NCBI RefSeq assembly: GCF_001482195.1
Contig: NZ_KQ759763.1
Coordinates: 1,709,321 to 1,773,320, forward strand
Source of the DNA: Luteimonas abyssi
GTDB lineage: Bacteria; Pseudomonadota; Gammaproteobacteria; Xanthomonadales; Xanthomonadaceae
Reading direction: 5' to 3'
DNA: 64,000 nt
The notes under the pieces: generated by a model
Told to the model about the DNA's origin: nothing
The model's database searches: none
Seen by the model: only the letters and a program-made list of their open reading frames with translations
Shown here: positions 29,848 through 41,251 of the stretch, one piece after another
Numbering within the stretch: position 1 is the stretch's first letter
Layout: every line of letters starts with the position of its first letter
Program-made: the position numbers and the translations under genes

Positions 29848-32007
29848 CTAGGGGTCGCCGTCGCCCTGGCGATGGGCGTCGGCGACCCGGCCATGCCGGT
29901 GCAGGGCATCGCGCCCCTGCACGAGGGCGTGCTCCAGATCGCCCAGGCGCTGGCGCCATTCCTTGCCGACCTGCCAGTTCGCCAGCCGCATCAGGTCGCC
30001 GCTGATCGCGGCGACCCGCACGAGGCCGATGTTGCTGGCCACGCCCTTCACGGCATGCGCCTGATCGCGGACCAGCCCCCAGTCGCCCGACTCGCCGGCG
30101 GTCGCCAGTCGGTTCAGGGCGTCCCGGGCGTCCTGCAGGCACTGGGTGACGAACTTCTCCTCGAAGGCATCCCCCAGCCCCAACTGGCGGATCTCTTCCA
30201 GAACCCCCGGATCGAAGAACTCGTCGGGGTCGGCGAGCGCGTCGCGGGTCGTGTTCGATTGCTCCGGCGTCGTCGTATCGCCGGTGGCGATCGCGGCCAG
30301 CAGGTCGAGCAGTTTCGAGGCGATCACGGGCTTGGCGAGAAACGCCCGCGCGCCCGCTTCGGTGCACGCCGCGATCGATTCCGGGGTGACGTCGGCACTC
30401 AGGATGACCACCGGGGTGGCCTCGGGCGAACCGGCCTCCATGACACGCAATTGACGCAACAGGTCGAGACCGGTGACGTCGGGCATGTGCAGATCCACGA
30501 TCACCACGTCGTACGGCGAGAGCTCCAGCGCGTCCAGCGCCTGTCCGCCGTCGCCGACCGCGGTCACGCGATGGCCGGCCTTGTGCAGCAGGCTCTGCAA
30601 CACCAGGCGATTGGCGGCATGGTCGTCCGCGATGAGGACGCTCATGCCCGGCACCCGCGCCCGGTGACGTCGGAAGGGATCCGAGAATGCGATCACATTC
30701 TCCGGCGTTTCGGCCTGCGCGGCGGGCCCTGCATCGTCGGCATCGGCGAGGGTCTCGAACGGGATCTCCACCCAGAACCGGCTGCCGACGCCCTCCTGGC
30801 TTTCGAACCCGATCAACCCGCCCATCGCTTCGGTCAGGCCCTTGGCGATCGTGGTGCCCAGGCCGGTTCCGCCGTAACGCCGCGACAGGCTGGAGTCGGC
30901 CTGCTCGAACGCTTCGAATAATTTGGGCCGCAACGATGCCGGGACCCCGATCCCCGAATCGGCGACCGTGAAGCGGACATGGAGCTCGGCGCCGAAATCG
31001 CCCGACCCGACCCGCGTCACATCGACATGCACGAATCCCTGCGCGGTGAACTTGATCGCGTTGTTGATCAGGTTCAACAGGATCTGGCGGAGCTGGCCCG
31101 GATCGCCGCACAGCCTGTCCGGCACATCGGCCGCCACGTTGACCCGGTAATCCAGCCGCTTCGCCTGGGTTTCCGGTTCCAGGATGTAATCGATGTTGCG
31201 CAGCAGGTCGCGGATGGAGAACGTCTCGCGCGCACGCTTGAGCTTGCCCGCCTCGATCGCGGAAATGTCGAGCACGTCCTCGACCAGCGCCAACAGCGAG
31301 CGGGTCGAGGCGCGGATGGCCTTCAGGTAATCGCGTTGCTCCGCGTCCAGCCGCGTCGTCGCCAGCAGCTCGGACATGCCCGCCAGCCCGTTGAGCGGCG
31401 TCCGGAACTCGTGACTCATGTTGGCGAGAAAGCGGCTCTTGGCGGCATTCGCCTTTCTCGCTTCCTCACTGGCCTCGGTCAGCGCCTTCAGCAGGGACAG
31501 GAAGTACAGCGGGACCGCCGCCAGCCCGACCAGCAGCCCCCACGACAGCAACGGGCTGGCCAGCCAGAATGGCGTCAGCAGGATCACCGCGAGGAACGAC
31601 ACGGTCGCCAGCAACGTAGCCGCATAGAGGTATCGGGGCCCGTATCGCAGGCCGTTGCCGATGGTCACCCACAGATAGACGGAATACAGCGGCGACGCCG
31701 TGTCCCCCTGCAGATGCATCACCGCCGCCAGCGCGAAGTAATCGGCGATCATGCCGATCCAGCGACGGACATGGGAGACGCCGGGCTGGGCCAGGATCCC
31801 GATCAGCAGGACGAACGACACCAGCAGTTCGCCGAGCAGGATCAGCCAGGTCAGGAACAGCGCCCCGTCGCGATCCCCTCCGCCGACCTGCCAGCCCAGA
31901 TACCCGCAGAACAGCGCCGTGATGACGATGCGCACGGCCACCTGCTTGTGTTCGCTGTCCGGCCGCCGGGACAGGCGCATGCGGATCCATGTCGTTGAGA
32001 TCGACAT
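29848..32007 (-). CDS. rpfC: RpfC, hybrid sensor kinase for DSF
   Basis: RpfC senses DSF at the membrane, phosphorylates RpfG and, when signal is low, restrains RpfF by contact through its receiver domain. The 719-residue product has about five membrane helices in residues 22-175. HisKA follows with His199 in [12 protein letters not shown], then HATPase (NNAIKF, DSGIGVP, GTGLGTT), a receiver domain (VDLHMPD) and a C-terminal Hpt domain (QAHAVKG). All phosphotransfer residues appear intact. It starts five bases after the rpfG stop, so the two are co-transcribed. Confidence 0.96.
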   Translation of the reverse strand: MSISTTWIRMRLSRRPDSEHKQVAVRIVITALFCGYLGWQVGGGDRDGALFLTWLILLGELLVSFVLLIGILAQPGVSHVRRWIGMIADYFALAAVMHLQGDTASPLYSVYLWVTIGNGLRYGPRYLYAATLLATVSFLAVILLTPFWLASPLLSWGLLVGLAAVPLYFLSLLKALTEASEEARKANAAKSRFLANMSHEFRTPLNGLAGMSELLATTRLDAEQRDYLKAIRASTRSLLALVEDVLDISAIEAGKLKRARETFSIRDLLRNIDYILEPETQAKRLDYRVNVAADVPDRLCGDPGQLRQILLNLINNAIKFTAQGFVHVDVTRVGSGDFGAELHVRFTVADSGIGVPASLRPKLFEAFEQADSSLSRRYGGTGLGTTIAKGLTEAMGGLIGFESQEGVGSRFWVEIPFETLADADDAGPAAQAETPENVIAFSDPFRRHRARVPGMSVLIADDHAANRLVLQSLLHKAGHRVTAVGDGGQALDALELSPYDVVIVDLHMPDVTGLDLLRQLRVMEAGSPEATPVVILSADVTPESIAACTEAGARAFLAKPVIASKLLDLLAAIATGDTTTPEQSNTTRDALADPDEFFDPGVLEEIRQLGLGDAFEEKFVTQCLQDARDALNRLATAGESGDWGLVRDQAHAVKGVASNIGLVRVAAISGDLMRLANWQVGKEWRQRLGDLEHALVQGRDALHRHGRVADAHRQGDGDP

Positions 32008-32012
32008 GGGGG

Positions 32013-33077
32013 CTACTGCAGGTGCTGGCCCGGCTGCACGCTCTGCTTGACGAAGCGCTGCACGATCTCGCCCATCTGCGCCTCATGCCGCAACAGCGCG
32101 TCCACGCAGCGGGGATCGAACAGCACGCCGCTGTTGTCGCGCATGTAGTCCATGGCCTCCTGCAGCGACCACGCCCGCTTGTAGGGCCTTTCGGAGATCA
32201 GCGCATCGAACACGTCGGCCACCGCGACGATGCGCGCCTCGAGCGGGATCGTCTCGCCGGACAGTCCGTCCGGGTAGCCGCTGCCGTCCCAGCGCTCCTG
32301 ATGGCGCAATGCGATCTTGGCGCTGAGCTGGATGAAGCGGTTCTGGCTGCCCGACAGCAGGTCGTAGCCGATCTGCGGATGCTGCCGCATCACCGCGGTT
32401 TCCTCGACGCTCAACGGACCGGGCTTGAGCAGCAGCGCGTCGGGAATCGCGATCTTGCCGATGTCGTGCAGCGGCGCGGCCAGCTCGATCATGCGGACCT
32501 CGTCCTCGAACAGGCCGAGCTCCTCCGCGATCAGTCCGGCGATATGCGCGACCCGCTCGAGATTCGCACTGGTCCCGGTGTCGCGGAAGGCGATCGCCCG
32601 CGCCAGACGGGTCAGGGTCTCGCGCTCGCGCTCCTCGACTTCGTGCATCGTCGCCAGCAGGCGCTGCTCCAGCGACAACGCCCGCTGCTTCACGCTCTCG
32701 CTGTGCTGGCGCAGCTGCAGCAGGTTGCGACAGCGTGCGCGCAGTTCGCGGGGCCGGATCGGCTTGACCAGGAAATCGATGACACCGGCATCCAGCGCGG
32801 CCTGCCGGATCGGCTCGTCGCCGACCACGGTGACCAGGACGATGGGCACGTCCCGGTGCAGCAGCGGCTTGCGGAATCGCCGCGCGAACTCCAGCCCGTC
32901 GATCCCCGGCATCCTGTAGTCGAGCAACAGCAGATCGGGGCGATTGTCCTGGCACCAGTGGAGCGCACTCTGCGGGTCGCCGAAGTCCAGCACCTCGAGT
33001 TCTGGACTGATGTCCTCGAGGATGTGGCGCAGCATCGTACGGGCGGAGGTCTGGTCGTCGACGATGACGATGTTCAT
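32013..33077 (-). CDS. rpfG: RpfG, response regulator with HD-GYP cyclic-di-GMP phosphodiesterase
   Basis: RpfG degrades cyclic-di-GMP when phosphorylated by RpfC, turning the DSF signal into changes in motility, biofilm and exoenzymes. The 354-residue product has a receiver domain with phosphoacceptor Asp53 and an HD-GYP domain with His204-Asp205 and Gly-Tyr-Pro at 267-269. ATG 33077 was chosen because it begins the receiver and has GAGGAGC upstream. The rpfH gene found between rpfG and rpfC in Xanthomonas campestris is absent here. Confidence 0.96.
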   Translation of the reverse strand: MNIVIVDDQTSARTMLRHILEDISPELEVLDFGDPQSALHWCQDNRPDLLLLDYRMPGIDGLEFARRFRKPLLHRDVPIVLVTVVGDEPIRQAALDAGVIDFLVKPIRPRELRARCRNLLQLRQHSESVKQRALSLEQRLLATMHEVEERERETLTRLARAIAFRDTGTSANLERVAHIAGLIAEELGLFEDEVRMIELAAPLHDIGKIAIPDALLLKPGPLSVEETAVMRQHPQIGYDLLSGSQNRFIQLSAKIALRHQERWDGSGYPDGLSGETIPLEARIVAVADVFDALISERPYKRAWSLQEAMDYMRDNSGVLFDPRCVDALLRHEAQMGEIVQRFVKQSVQPGQHLQ

Positions 33078-33192
33078 GTCGCGCTCCTCGGCAGGATGTC
33101 CACCGGTGTGCAGGTCCTCATGGTGGCCGCGTGAATGGGCCATGCGCAAGCCCCGCGCACATCCGGGCGGGTATGGCCGTGCGGGAGTCCGC

Positions 33193-34722
<1,530 letters not shown>

Positions 34723-34901
34723 CTGGTGGGTCTCGGTGAATCGATTGCTGGCCGCGGACGGCACGGCCATCGCGGATTGGAAGACGAACGTCCGCCGTGA
34801 AAAGACACGGCGGAAGACAGCCGGACGTTCGAGCCGAAACGCCCGGCCGTCCAGTCCCCGGGCGTCGTCGATATCGGGGCGCCCCTGTCGGGAAAGGCGC
34901 C

Positions 34902-36030
34902 CTACGCGGCGTCGACCCGCTTCGAGCCGGCTTCCAGGCCGGCCTTCAGGCTCGCCTCGACGAACTCGTCGAGGTCGCCGTCGAGGACCTTCTGCGTATC
35001 GCTGCGCTCGATGCCGGTGCGCAGGTCCTTGATCCGCGACTGGTCGAGGACGTAGTTGCGAATCTGGCTGCCCCAGCCGATGTCGGACTTGGTCGCCTCC
35101 ACCGCATCGCGCTCGGCGTTGCGCTTCTGGATCTCGAGCTCGTACAGCTTGGCCGCCAGCATCTTCATCGCCCGGTCGCGGTTGGCGTGCTGGCTGCGCT
35201 CGGTCTGGCAAGCCACCACGATGCCGCTGGGGTTGTGGGTGATGCGCACCGCCGACTCGGTCTTGTTGACGTGCTGGCCGCCCGCGCCCGACGACCGGTA
35301 CACGTCGGTCCGGAGGTCGGCGGGATTGATGTCGATGTCGATGTTGTCGTCGACTTCCGGCGACACGAACACCGACGTGAAGCTGGTGTGGCGCCTGTTG
35401 TCGGAGTCGAACGGCGACTTGCGCACGAGACGGTGCACGCCGGTCTCGGTCTTCAGCCAACCGTAGGCGAAGTCGCCCTCGACCCGGAACGTCGCCGACT
35501 TGATACCGGCCACTTCGCCGCCCGAGACTTCGAGCAGCTCGGTCTTCCAGCCGCGGCTCTCGGCCCAGCGCAGGTACATGCGCAACAGGATCTCCGCCCA
35601 ATCCTGGGCCTCGGTGCCGCCGGCGCCGGCTTGGATGTCGACGAAAGCGCTGCTGCCGTCCATCTCGCCGGCGAACATGCGCTGGAATTCCAGCTTGTCC
35701 ACGGCCACGGCATAGCGTTCGACATCCTCGACCACCGCATGCGCGGTGTCCTCGTCGTCTTCCGATTCGGCCAGTTCCAGCAGCTCGGACGCCCCGGCCA
35801 GCCCTTCGAGCAGGTCGCGGATGCCGTTGACGGTCTTGTCGAGCAAGGCGCGTTCGCGCCCTAGCGCCTGCGCACGCTCGGGTTCGTTCCAGATGCCGGG
35901 ATCTTCGAGTTCGCGCTCGACTTCTTCGAGGCGCTCGCGCTTGGCATCGTAGTCAAAGAAACCCCCTCAGCGCTTCCAACCGACCTTGCAGGTCGGCGAT
36001 GCGCTGGCGGACGGGATTGAGTTCGATCAT
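34902..36030 (-). CDS. prfB: Peptide chain release factor 2, with programmed +1 frameshift
   Basis: RF2 terminates translation at UGA and UAA. The gene is read in two frames: 25 codons from ATG 36030, an in-frame TGA at 35955-35953, and then 350 residues in the +1 frame, giving 375 residues, the normal RF2 length. The downstream part has the stop-recognition SPF motif (RKSPFDS) and the catalytic GGQ ([12 protein letters not shown]). The shift site is described separately. This is the classic autoregulation in which low RF2 promotes frameshifting; it is not a pseudogene. The lysS gene follows on the same strand. Confidence 0.97.
35952..35967 (-). promoter_or_regulatory. prfB: prfB programmed +1 frameshift site
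   Basis: On the minus strand AGGGGGTTTCTTTGAC gives an internal Shine-Dalgarno-like AGGGGG, the slippery codon CTT and the stop TGA followed by C. All elements and their spacing match the conserved RF2 frameshift signal. Confidence 0.97.
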
Positions 36031-36150
36031 GGGTGGGGCACGGGCCGTTCGGGTACAAGACTTGCATTCTAGCAATCGGGCCCGCCCCGGCGCAGCATCG
36101 CCGCACCGGACGCGTCCCACTTCTTTCCGATCGGCAGTGGAGGCCGAGCG

Positions 36151-38076
36151 ATGCGACATCGCCGTCACGACGCACTGGCGCGTCTGCTCCTGCTCGGCCT
36201 GGCATTGTCCTGGCCGATCCTGGAGATTCATGCCCGCCCGCTGGTGCCGCCTTCGGTGCGTGGCCCGGCGCCGACCGAGCACCTGATCGACGAGGACATG
36301 GGCCACTGCCTGGATCTGCGCGAGACCGACCCCGTCGAGGCGATCGAAGTCGCCACGCGCATCCTCGGGCGACCGGCACTGCCACCCGCGCAGGAGATCA
36401 TCACCCTGACCTGCCTGGGCAGCGCGGCGGCCACTGCCGGGCCATCCGAACGGGCAGCCGCCGCGGTCGCGCGGATCGAGATCCTGCTGGCCGAGCACAG
36501 CTTCGACCCGGCATTCCGGTTGCGCGCGTTTTCGCAGGCCGGCGGCATCCTGCAGCGCATCGGCCATCTGCACGCGGCCATCGATCTGTATGCGCGGGCC
36601 TATCGCGCGGCCGAGGACGACGAGACACGGGTGGCGCAGATCGTGGCCCTGAACAACATCGCCAGCATCCACGGCGCCGACCTGGGCGACCCCGACGGCG
36701 CCGAGCGCTACTTCCTGCAGGCCCAGGCGCTCGCCGACGCCGAGACCGGCTACGACGGCAGCGTGCTGGATTACAACCATGCCGAGAACCTGATCCGCCT
36801 CGGACGCAACGACGAGGCCCTGCCGCTCCTCGAACGCGCATCGGCGATGGCGCAGCTGACCGGACGCGACCTGGTGGCATTGCGCGCGCGGGCCTGGCAG
36901 GCGGCGCTCGCAGACTCGACACCCGAGGTGCGCATTGATCGCCTGCAGGCGATCGCCCGCGACCAGGCGGCCCTGCCCGATGCCGGCGGCGAAGCGGCGA
37001 CGCGTTCGCTGCTCGCCGAGCAACACCTGCGCACCGGCGATGCGGCCGCGGCGCTGCCGGAGGCGCGTCGCGCACTCGAGCTGTCCGATACACCGGGCGA
37101 GGCCTACGAGCACCGTCGTGCATTACGTAATCTGATCGCGGCGCTGTCGGATCACGGCGATCTGCGCGAAGCGCTCGAAACCTCGGCAAGGCTGGTCGCA
37201 CTCATCGAGCGCGAAGACCGGATGCGGGACATGCAGCGACTCGCCGAACTGCAGGCCCGCCTGGAAGATGCCGAGCAGGCACAAGCGCTGGACGTACTGC
37301 GCGTGCAGCAGGACAGGCAGGCGCTGATCCTGGCCGAGACCCGCCTGTTCCGGAATTGGGCCCTGGCGCTGCTGTGCCTCCTGGCCGCCGGGACGATCGC
37401 GTTCGCGCTCTACCAGCGCCGCATCCAACGCCGGCTACGGGAACTCGGCGCGACCGATGCGATGACCGGCCTGCTCAACCGCGGCGCGGTGACCGCGCGC
37501 CTGCGCACGATGCCGGGCCTTCCGTCCGACCCGGCAGGTTCGCGCCGCAACGTTGTGTTCCTGCTGGACGCCGACCATTTCAAACGCCTCAACGATCTGC
37601 ACGGCCACATGGCCGGCGACACCTTGCTGGTGGCGCTGGCATCGCGCCTGCGCGACGCCTGCCGTCCTGGCGACATCGTGGCGCGCTGGGGCGGCGAGGA
37701 GTTCCTGATCGCATGCTGCGATGTGGACCAGACACAGGCCTGGCAGATCGCCGAGCGCCTGAGGAGCGCGATCGCGTCGACCCCTGTGGAGATCGGCGAC
37801 GGCGTGGCGGTGCCGCTGAGCGTGTCGATCGGGCTGGCGCCATGGCCGTTCTTCGGCGATGCGCGCCGGCAGGATCCGGACCTCTGGCAGGACGCGGTGA
37901 TGCTCGCCGACCGCGCGCTCTACGCGTCCAAGCGCGGTGGCCGCGATGCCTGGACCGCCCTCTGGGGCACGTCGGAGCGCTCCGTACCGCTGAGCAGGAT
38001 CCTGGAGTCTCCCGGCGATGCCGCGCGCGCCGGGTATGTGACGATCCGCTCGAGTCTGCCCGAGGTGATCTGGTGA
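36151..38076 (+). CDS. TPR-containing diguanylate cyclase (GGDEF)
   Basis: The 641-residue product has an N-terminal signal-like segment, a periplasmic region of TPR-like helical repeats (about 40-380) and one membrane helix (about 398-418). A cytoplasmic GGDEF domain follows. Its active-site motif is GGEEF at 514-518, and the inhibitory I-site RPGD lies at 505-508, exactly five residues before it, so both catalysis and product feedback should be intact. It would make cyclic-di-GMP in response to a periplasmic cue. It is divergent from prfB and close to rpfG, which degrades the same messenger. It converges on the secreted repeat protein gene. Confidence 0.92.
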   Translation: MRHRRHDALARLLLLGLALSWPILEIHARPLVPPSVRGPAPTEHLIDEDMGHCLDLRETDPVEAIEVATRILGRPALPPAQEIITLTCLGSAAATAGPSERAAAAVARIEILLAEHSFDPAFRLRAFSQAGGILQRIGHLHAAIDLYARAYRAAEDDETRVAQIVALNNIASIHGADLGDPDGAERYFLQAQALADAETGYDGSVLDYNHAENLIRLGRNDEALPLLERASAMAQLTGRDLVALRARAWQAALADSTPEVRIDRLQAIARDQAALPDAGGEAATRSLLAEQHLRTGDAAAALPEARRALELSDTPGEAYEHRRALRNLIAALSDHGDLREALETSARLVALIEREDRMRDMQRLAELQARLEDAEQAQALDVLRVQQDRQALILAETRLFRNWALALLCLLAAGTIAFALYQRRIQRRLRELGATDAMTGLLNRGAVTARLRTMPGLPSDPAGSRRNVVFLLDADHFKRLNDLHGHMAGDTLLVALASRLRDACRPGDIVARWGGEEFLIACCDVDQTQAWQIAERLRSAIASTPVEIGDGVAVPLSVSIGLAPWPFFGDARRQDPDLWQDAVMLADRALYASKRGGRDAWTALWGTSERSVPLSRILESPGDAARAGYVTIRSSLPEVIW

Positions 38077-38093
38077 CGCGGGCCACCGCAACG

Positions 38094-38122
38094 GGGGCCG
38101 GCGCGCGATGCGTGCCGGCCCC
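38094..38122. terminator. Hairpin between convergent genes, possible bidirectional terminator
   Basis: A perfect 9-bp stem GGGGCCGGC (38094-38102) with GCCGGCCCC (38114-38122) sits in the 57-base gap between the GGDEF gene and the convergent repeat-protein gene. No T run follows on either strand. Confidence 0.5.
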
Positions 38123-38133
38123 GCGGCGAGCGA

Positions 38134-39462
38134 TCAGCTGCGGTTGATCGAGATCCGGTAGCGGCCGCTCTGGCCGCCGATCGCCGATTCGGCTTCGATG
38201 GTGTAGGTCCCGGGCTCCAGCGTCTGCTCGAGACGCGCATCCAGGCCACCGCCGCTGTCGTCGTCGGATCCGATCTCGACACCGTCGCGCAGGATGCGCA
38301 CGTAGCTGTCGACTTCGGTCGAGCCCATCTCGATCAGGTGCCGCCCGCCACGCCGCACCTGCACGGTGTAGCGGTCGGTCACGCCGGGCATCAGCACCGC
38401 CTCGTGCGACCGGCCGATCTGCAGGCTGCCGCCACCGACATTGTCCGGCACGTCGTCGAACCTGGCATCGAGGGTGAAGATGCCGCCGCCATCGTTGAAC
38501 GACGAGGTGCGCACCGAGTAGGAGCCCGGCTCGAGTACCGACACGATCCGCGCATCCACGCCTTCGCCCGAGTCGTCGTCCGACAACGCCACGCCCTCGC
38601 CTTCCAGCGCGAGCATCGAATCGAGATCGCTGCTGCGCATGTCGATCGTGACCAGACGGCGGGCCGGCACCTGCAACGTGTAGGTCGCCGGCTGGCCCTG
38701 GTAGAGCGCCGTGACCGTCTCGCCGGCGGTCAGCACGCCATCGCGCGCGGGGCCGACGCCGGCAGGCAGTGCGCGCTCTTCCACCGACAGGGTGTACTGC
38801 CCGCTCATGGTGTCGCCGTAACCGGCCGCGGTGAGGGTGTAGGTGCCGGGCGACAGGTGCGCGGTGATCAGCGAGTTGGTGCCCTCCGCATCGTCGTTGC
38901 GCAGCGACACGCCCTGGCCGTCCAGCGACAGCACGGTATCGAACTCGTCCGATCCCATGCGGATCGCGTACATGCCTTCGCGCTCGATCTCCAGCGGGAT
39001 CTGCCGCGAACGCTCCGACCAGTCGGTGATGCTGCCGCCGGCGCGGACCGGGCCGCCCTCGTAGAGTTGCAGCGGCGAGACGTTCAACGTGTACGGCCCG
39101 TACGACGACGTGTCCCGCCCGCTGACGGCGAGCAGGTAGCGGCCAGCGCGTGGCACGCGGACCGACATCGACGTGCCGGTGTCGCCGCGATCGTTGGAAG
39201 ACTGGAGCAGGCGATCCTCATCGTGCAGGCTCAGGTGCGCCCGCAACGGGCCGTCCACACGGAACTGCACGCCCTGATCCGGCGCGAGCCGGATTTCGTA
39301 CAGACGGCTACGGGTGCCGTCGCGATAATTGATCGCGTCGGCGCTGGTGATCTCGCCACGCACCTGCTGGCCCACCTGCAACGGTGCCGCGGAAGGCGAT
39401 GCCGCCCAGGCGCTGCCGGCCACGGCCATGGTCACGGCCAGGACAATCGATTCCTTGTGCAT
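38134..39462 (-). CDS. Secreted protein with four PPC-like beta-sandwich repeats
   Basis: The 442-residue product starts at ATG 39462 with a clear signal peptide (MHKESIVLAVTMAVAGSAWA, cleavage after AWA). The mature part contains four tandem repeats of about 100 residues with the theme D-x-L-x-L...DDD...L.PGTY, as in bacterial pre-peptidase C-terminal (PPC) domains. Here they stand alone without a protease. Acidic loops (NDDAEG, DDDSGEG, DDDSGGG) could bind calcium. It follows recJ by 55 bases on the same strand. The role is unknown; surface or secreted scaffold is likely. Confidence 0.82.
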   Translation of the reverse strand: MHKESIVLAVTMAVAGSAWAASPSAAPLQVGQQVRGEITSADAINYRDGTRSRLYEIRLAPDQGVQFRVDGPLRAHLSLHDEDRLLQSSNDRGDTGTSMSVRVPRAGRYLLAVSGRDTSSYGPYTLNVSPLQLYEGGPVRAGGSITDWSERSRQIPLEIEREGMYAIRMGSDEFDTVLSLDGQGVSLRNDDAEGTNSLITAHLSPGTYTLTAAGYGDTMSGQYTLSVEERALPAGVGPARDGVLTAGETVTALYQGQPATYTLQVPARRLVTIDMRSSDLDSMLALEGEGVALSDDDSGEGVDARIVSVLEPGSYSVRTSSFNDGGGIFTLDARFDDVPDNVGGGSLQIGRSHEAVLMPGVTDRYTVQVRRGGRHLIEMGSTEVDSYVRILRDGVEIGSDDDSGGGLDARLEQTLEPGTYTIEAESAIGGQSGRYRISINRS

Positions 39463-39517
39463 TCGGTTTTTCCCTCGAGGGGCCACCATGGCCCCAGCTG
39501 AACGCGCGGATTATCCG

Positions 39518-41251
39518 TCAGCCGGCCGCTTCGCGATAGTCGATCACGAGCTGGATCGCCTGCCCGCCCCGATAGTCGTCGGGCGCGAGGCGGTAGGCCA
39601 GCCGGACCCGTGGAGGCAATGCCCCCCCGTCGAGGGCACCGCCGAAATGGATCGCCGGAAGCGGTGCCGGACGGCCCTGCACGCGCAGCGACAGCTTGAG
39701 ATGCCGCTGGCCGACCGGGCGGGCATCGAGCACGTCGAACTCGCCGTCGAACACCGGTTCGGGAAATCCCTGCCCCCATGGGCCGCCATCGCGCAGGGCC
39801 TCGGCGTGGACGCGGTCGAACTCGCCCGGCGCCAGGTTGCCGTCGCTGTCGATCACCGCTTCCAGCAGCGAGGCATCCAGCTGGCGCTCGGCATGCGCAC
39901 GGAAGGCCGCCTCGAACGCCGCGAACGCGTCGCGCTCCAGGCTCAGCCCTGCCGCCATCGCATGCCCACCGAACTTGCCGATCAGGCCGGGACAACCCAC
40001 GTCGACCGCCGCCAGCGCATCGCGGATATGGAAGCCCGGGATCGAACGCGCCGAACCGCGCAGTTGCGTACTGCCCGGTTCGGCGGGCGCAAACGCGACC
40101 ACCGGGCGATGCAGCCGCTCCTTCAGTTTCGACGCCACCAGGCCGACCACGCCCGGGTGCCAGTCGGGATCGAACAGGCACACGGCCGCAGGTGCGCCGC
40201 CCGCGAACTCGAGCGGACGACCGGCGATCGCAGCGTCGGCATCGTCGATCATCGCCTGTTGCACCCCGCGGCGTTCGGCATTGATGCGATCGAGCGTCTG
40301 CGCCAGCGCCTGGGCCTGGCCGGGGTCGTCGCACAGCAGACATTCGATCCCGATCGACATGTCCTCCAGGCGCCCGGCCGCATTGAGGCGCGGACCGACC
40401 GCGAAGCCGATGTCGCTGGCGGTCAGCCGTGCGGCGTCGCGACCCGAGACCGCCACGAGCGCTTGCAGGCCAGCACAGGCGCGGCCGTCGCGGAGGCGTT
40501 GCAGGCCGGCCGCGACCAGGGCGCGGTTGTTCGCATCCAACGGCACCAGATCGGCCACGGTGCCGACCGCCACCAGATCCAGCAACACCCGCAGATCGGG
40601 CGCCTCGCCGGGGAACGCATCGCGCGCGCGCAGGACGCCGCGCAGCGCGAGCAACACGTAGAAGATCACCCCGACGCCGGCCAGGGTCTTGGATGCGAAT
40701 GCATCGCCCGGCAGGTTCGGATCGACGATCACGTCGGCCGGTGGCAGCGTCGGGCCCGGCAGGTGGTGATCGGTGACCAGCACCTGCCAGCCGCGCGCCT
40801 TGGCCGCCCGGATGCCCGCGTGGCAGGCGATCCCGTGATCCACGGTGAGCAGCAGTTCCGGCGACAGCGCCGCGAGTTCGTCCACCAGCCCCGGCGAAAG
40901 CCCGTAGCCGTGCACGATCCGGTTGGGCACCGCGTAGGCGACCTCGCGCGCGCCCAGCATCCGCAACCCGCGCACGGCGACGGCGCAGGCCGTCGCACCG
41001 TCACAATCGAAATCGCCCACCACCACGATGCGGCGTCGCGCGGCGATCGCATCGTCCAGCAGGCGCGCCGCCTCGGCCATGCCGGTCAACGTGTCCGGCG
41101 GCAGCAGGTGCTGCAGGCGCGGCCGCGCGGTGTCCGCATCGAGCACGCCCCGCGCGGCGTAGATCCGCTGCAGCAGCGGCGGCACATGTGCAGGCCAGGC
41201 CGACGACATCGGCGGAATCTCGCGCCGACGGATGATCCGGCGTGGGCTCAT
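39518..41251 (-). CDS. recJ: Single-stranded-DNA 5'-3' exonuclease RecJ
   Basis: RecJ degrades 5' single strands in recombination and mismatch repair. The 577-residue product has the DHH-family motifs GDFDCDGATA and VTDHHLPG, the DHHA1 motif GGHAMAAG and the C-terminal OB-like domain. Length equals that of E. coli RecJ. ATG 41251 overlaps the rpfE stop by four bases. Confidence 0.96.
   Translation of the reverse strand: MSPRRIIRRREIPPMSSAWPAHVPPLLQRIYAARGVLDADTARPRLQHLLPPDTLTGMAEAARLLDDAIAARRRIVVVGDFDCDGATACAVAVRGLRMLGAREVAYAVPNRIVHGYGLSPGLVDELAALSPELLLTVDHGIACHAGIRAAKARGWQVLVTDHHLPGPTLPPADVIVDPNLPGDAFASKTLAGVGVIFYVLLALRGVLRARDAFPGEAPDLRVLLDLVAVGTVADLVPLDANNRALVAAGLQRLRDGRACAGLQALVAVSGRDAARLTASDIGFAVGPRLNAAGRLEDMSIGIECLLCDDPGQAQALAQTLDRINAERRGVQQAMIDDADAAIAGRPLEFAGGAPAAVCLFDPDWHPGVVGLVASKLKERLHRPVVAFAPAEPGSTQLRGSARSIPGFHIRDALAAVDVGCPGLIGKFGGHAMAAGLSLERDAFAAFEAAFRAHAERQLDASLLEAVIDSDGNLAPGEFDRVHAEALRDGGPWGQGFPEPVFDGEFDVLDARPVGQRHLKLSLRVQGRPAPLPAIHFGGALDGGALPPRVRLAYRLAPDDYRGGQAIQLVIDYREAAG

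Noticed and set aside
34902..36030. prfB as a frameshifted pseudogene
   Set aside because: The break is the conserved programmed +1 frameshift signal, and both parts together give a full-length RF2.
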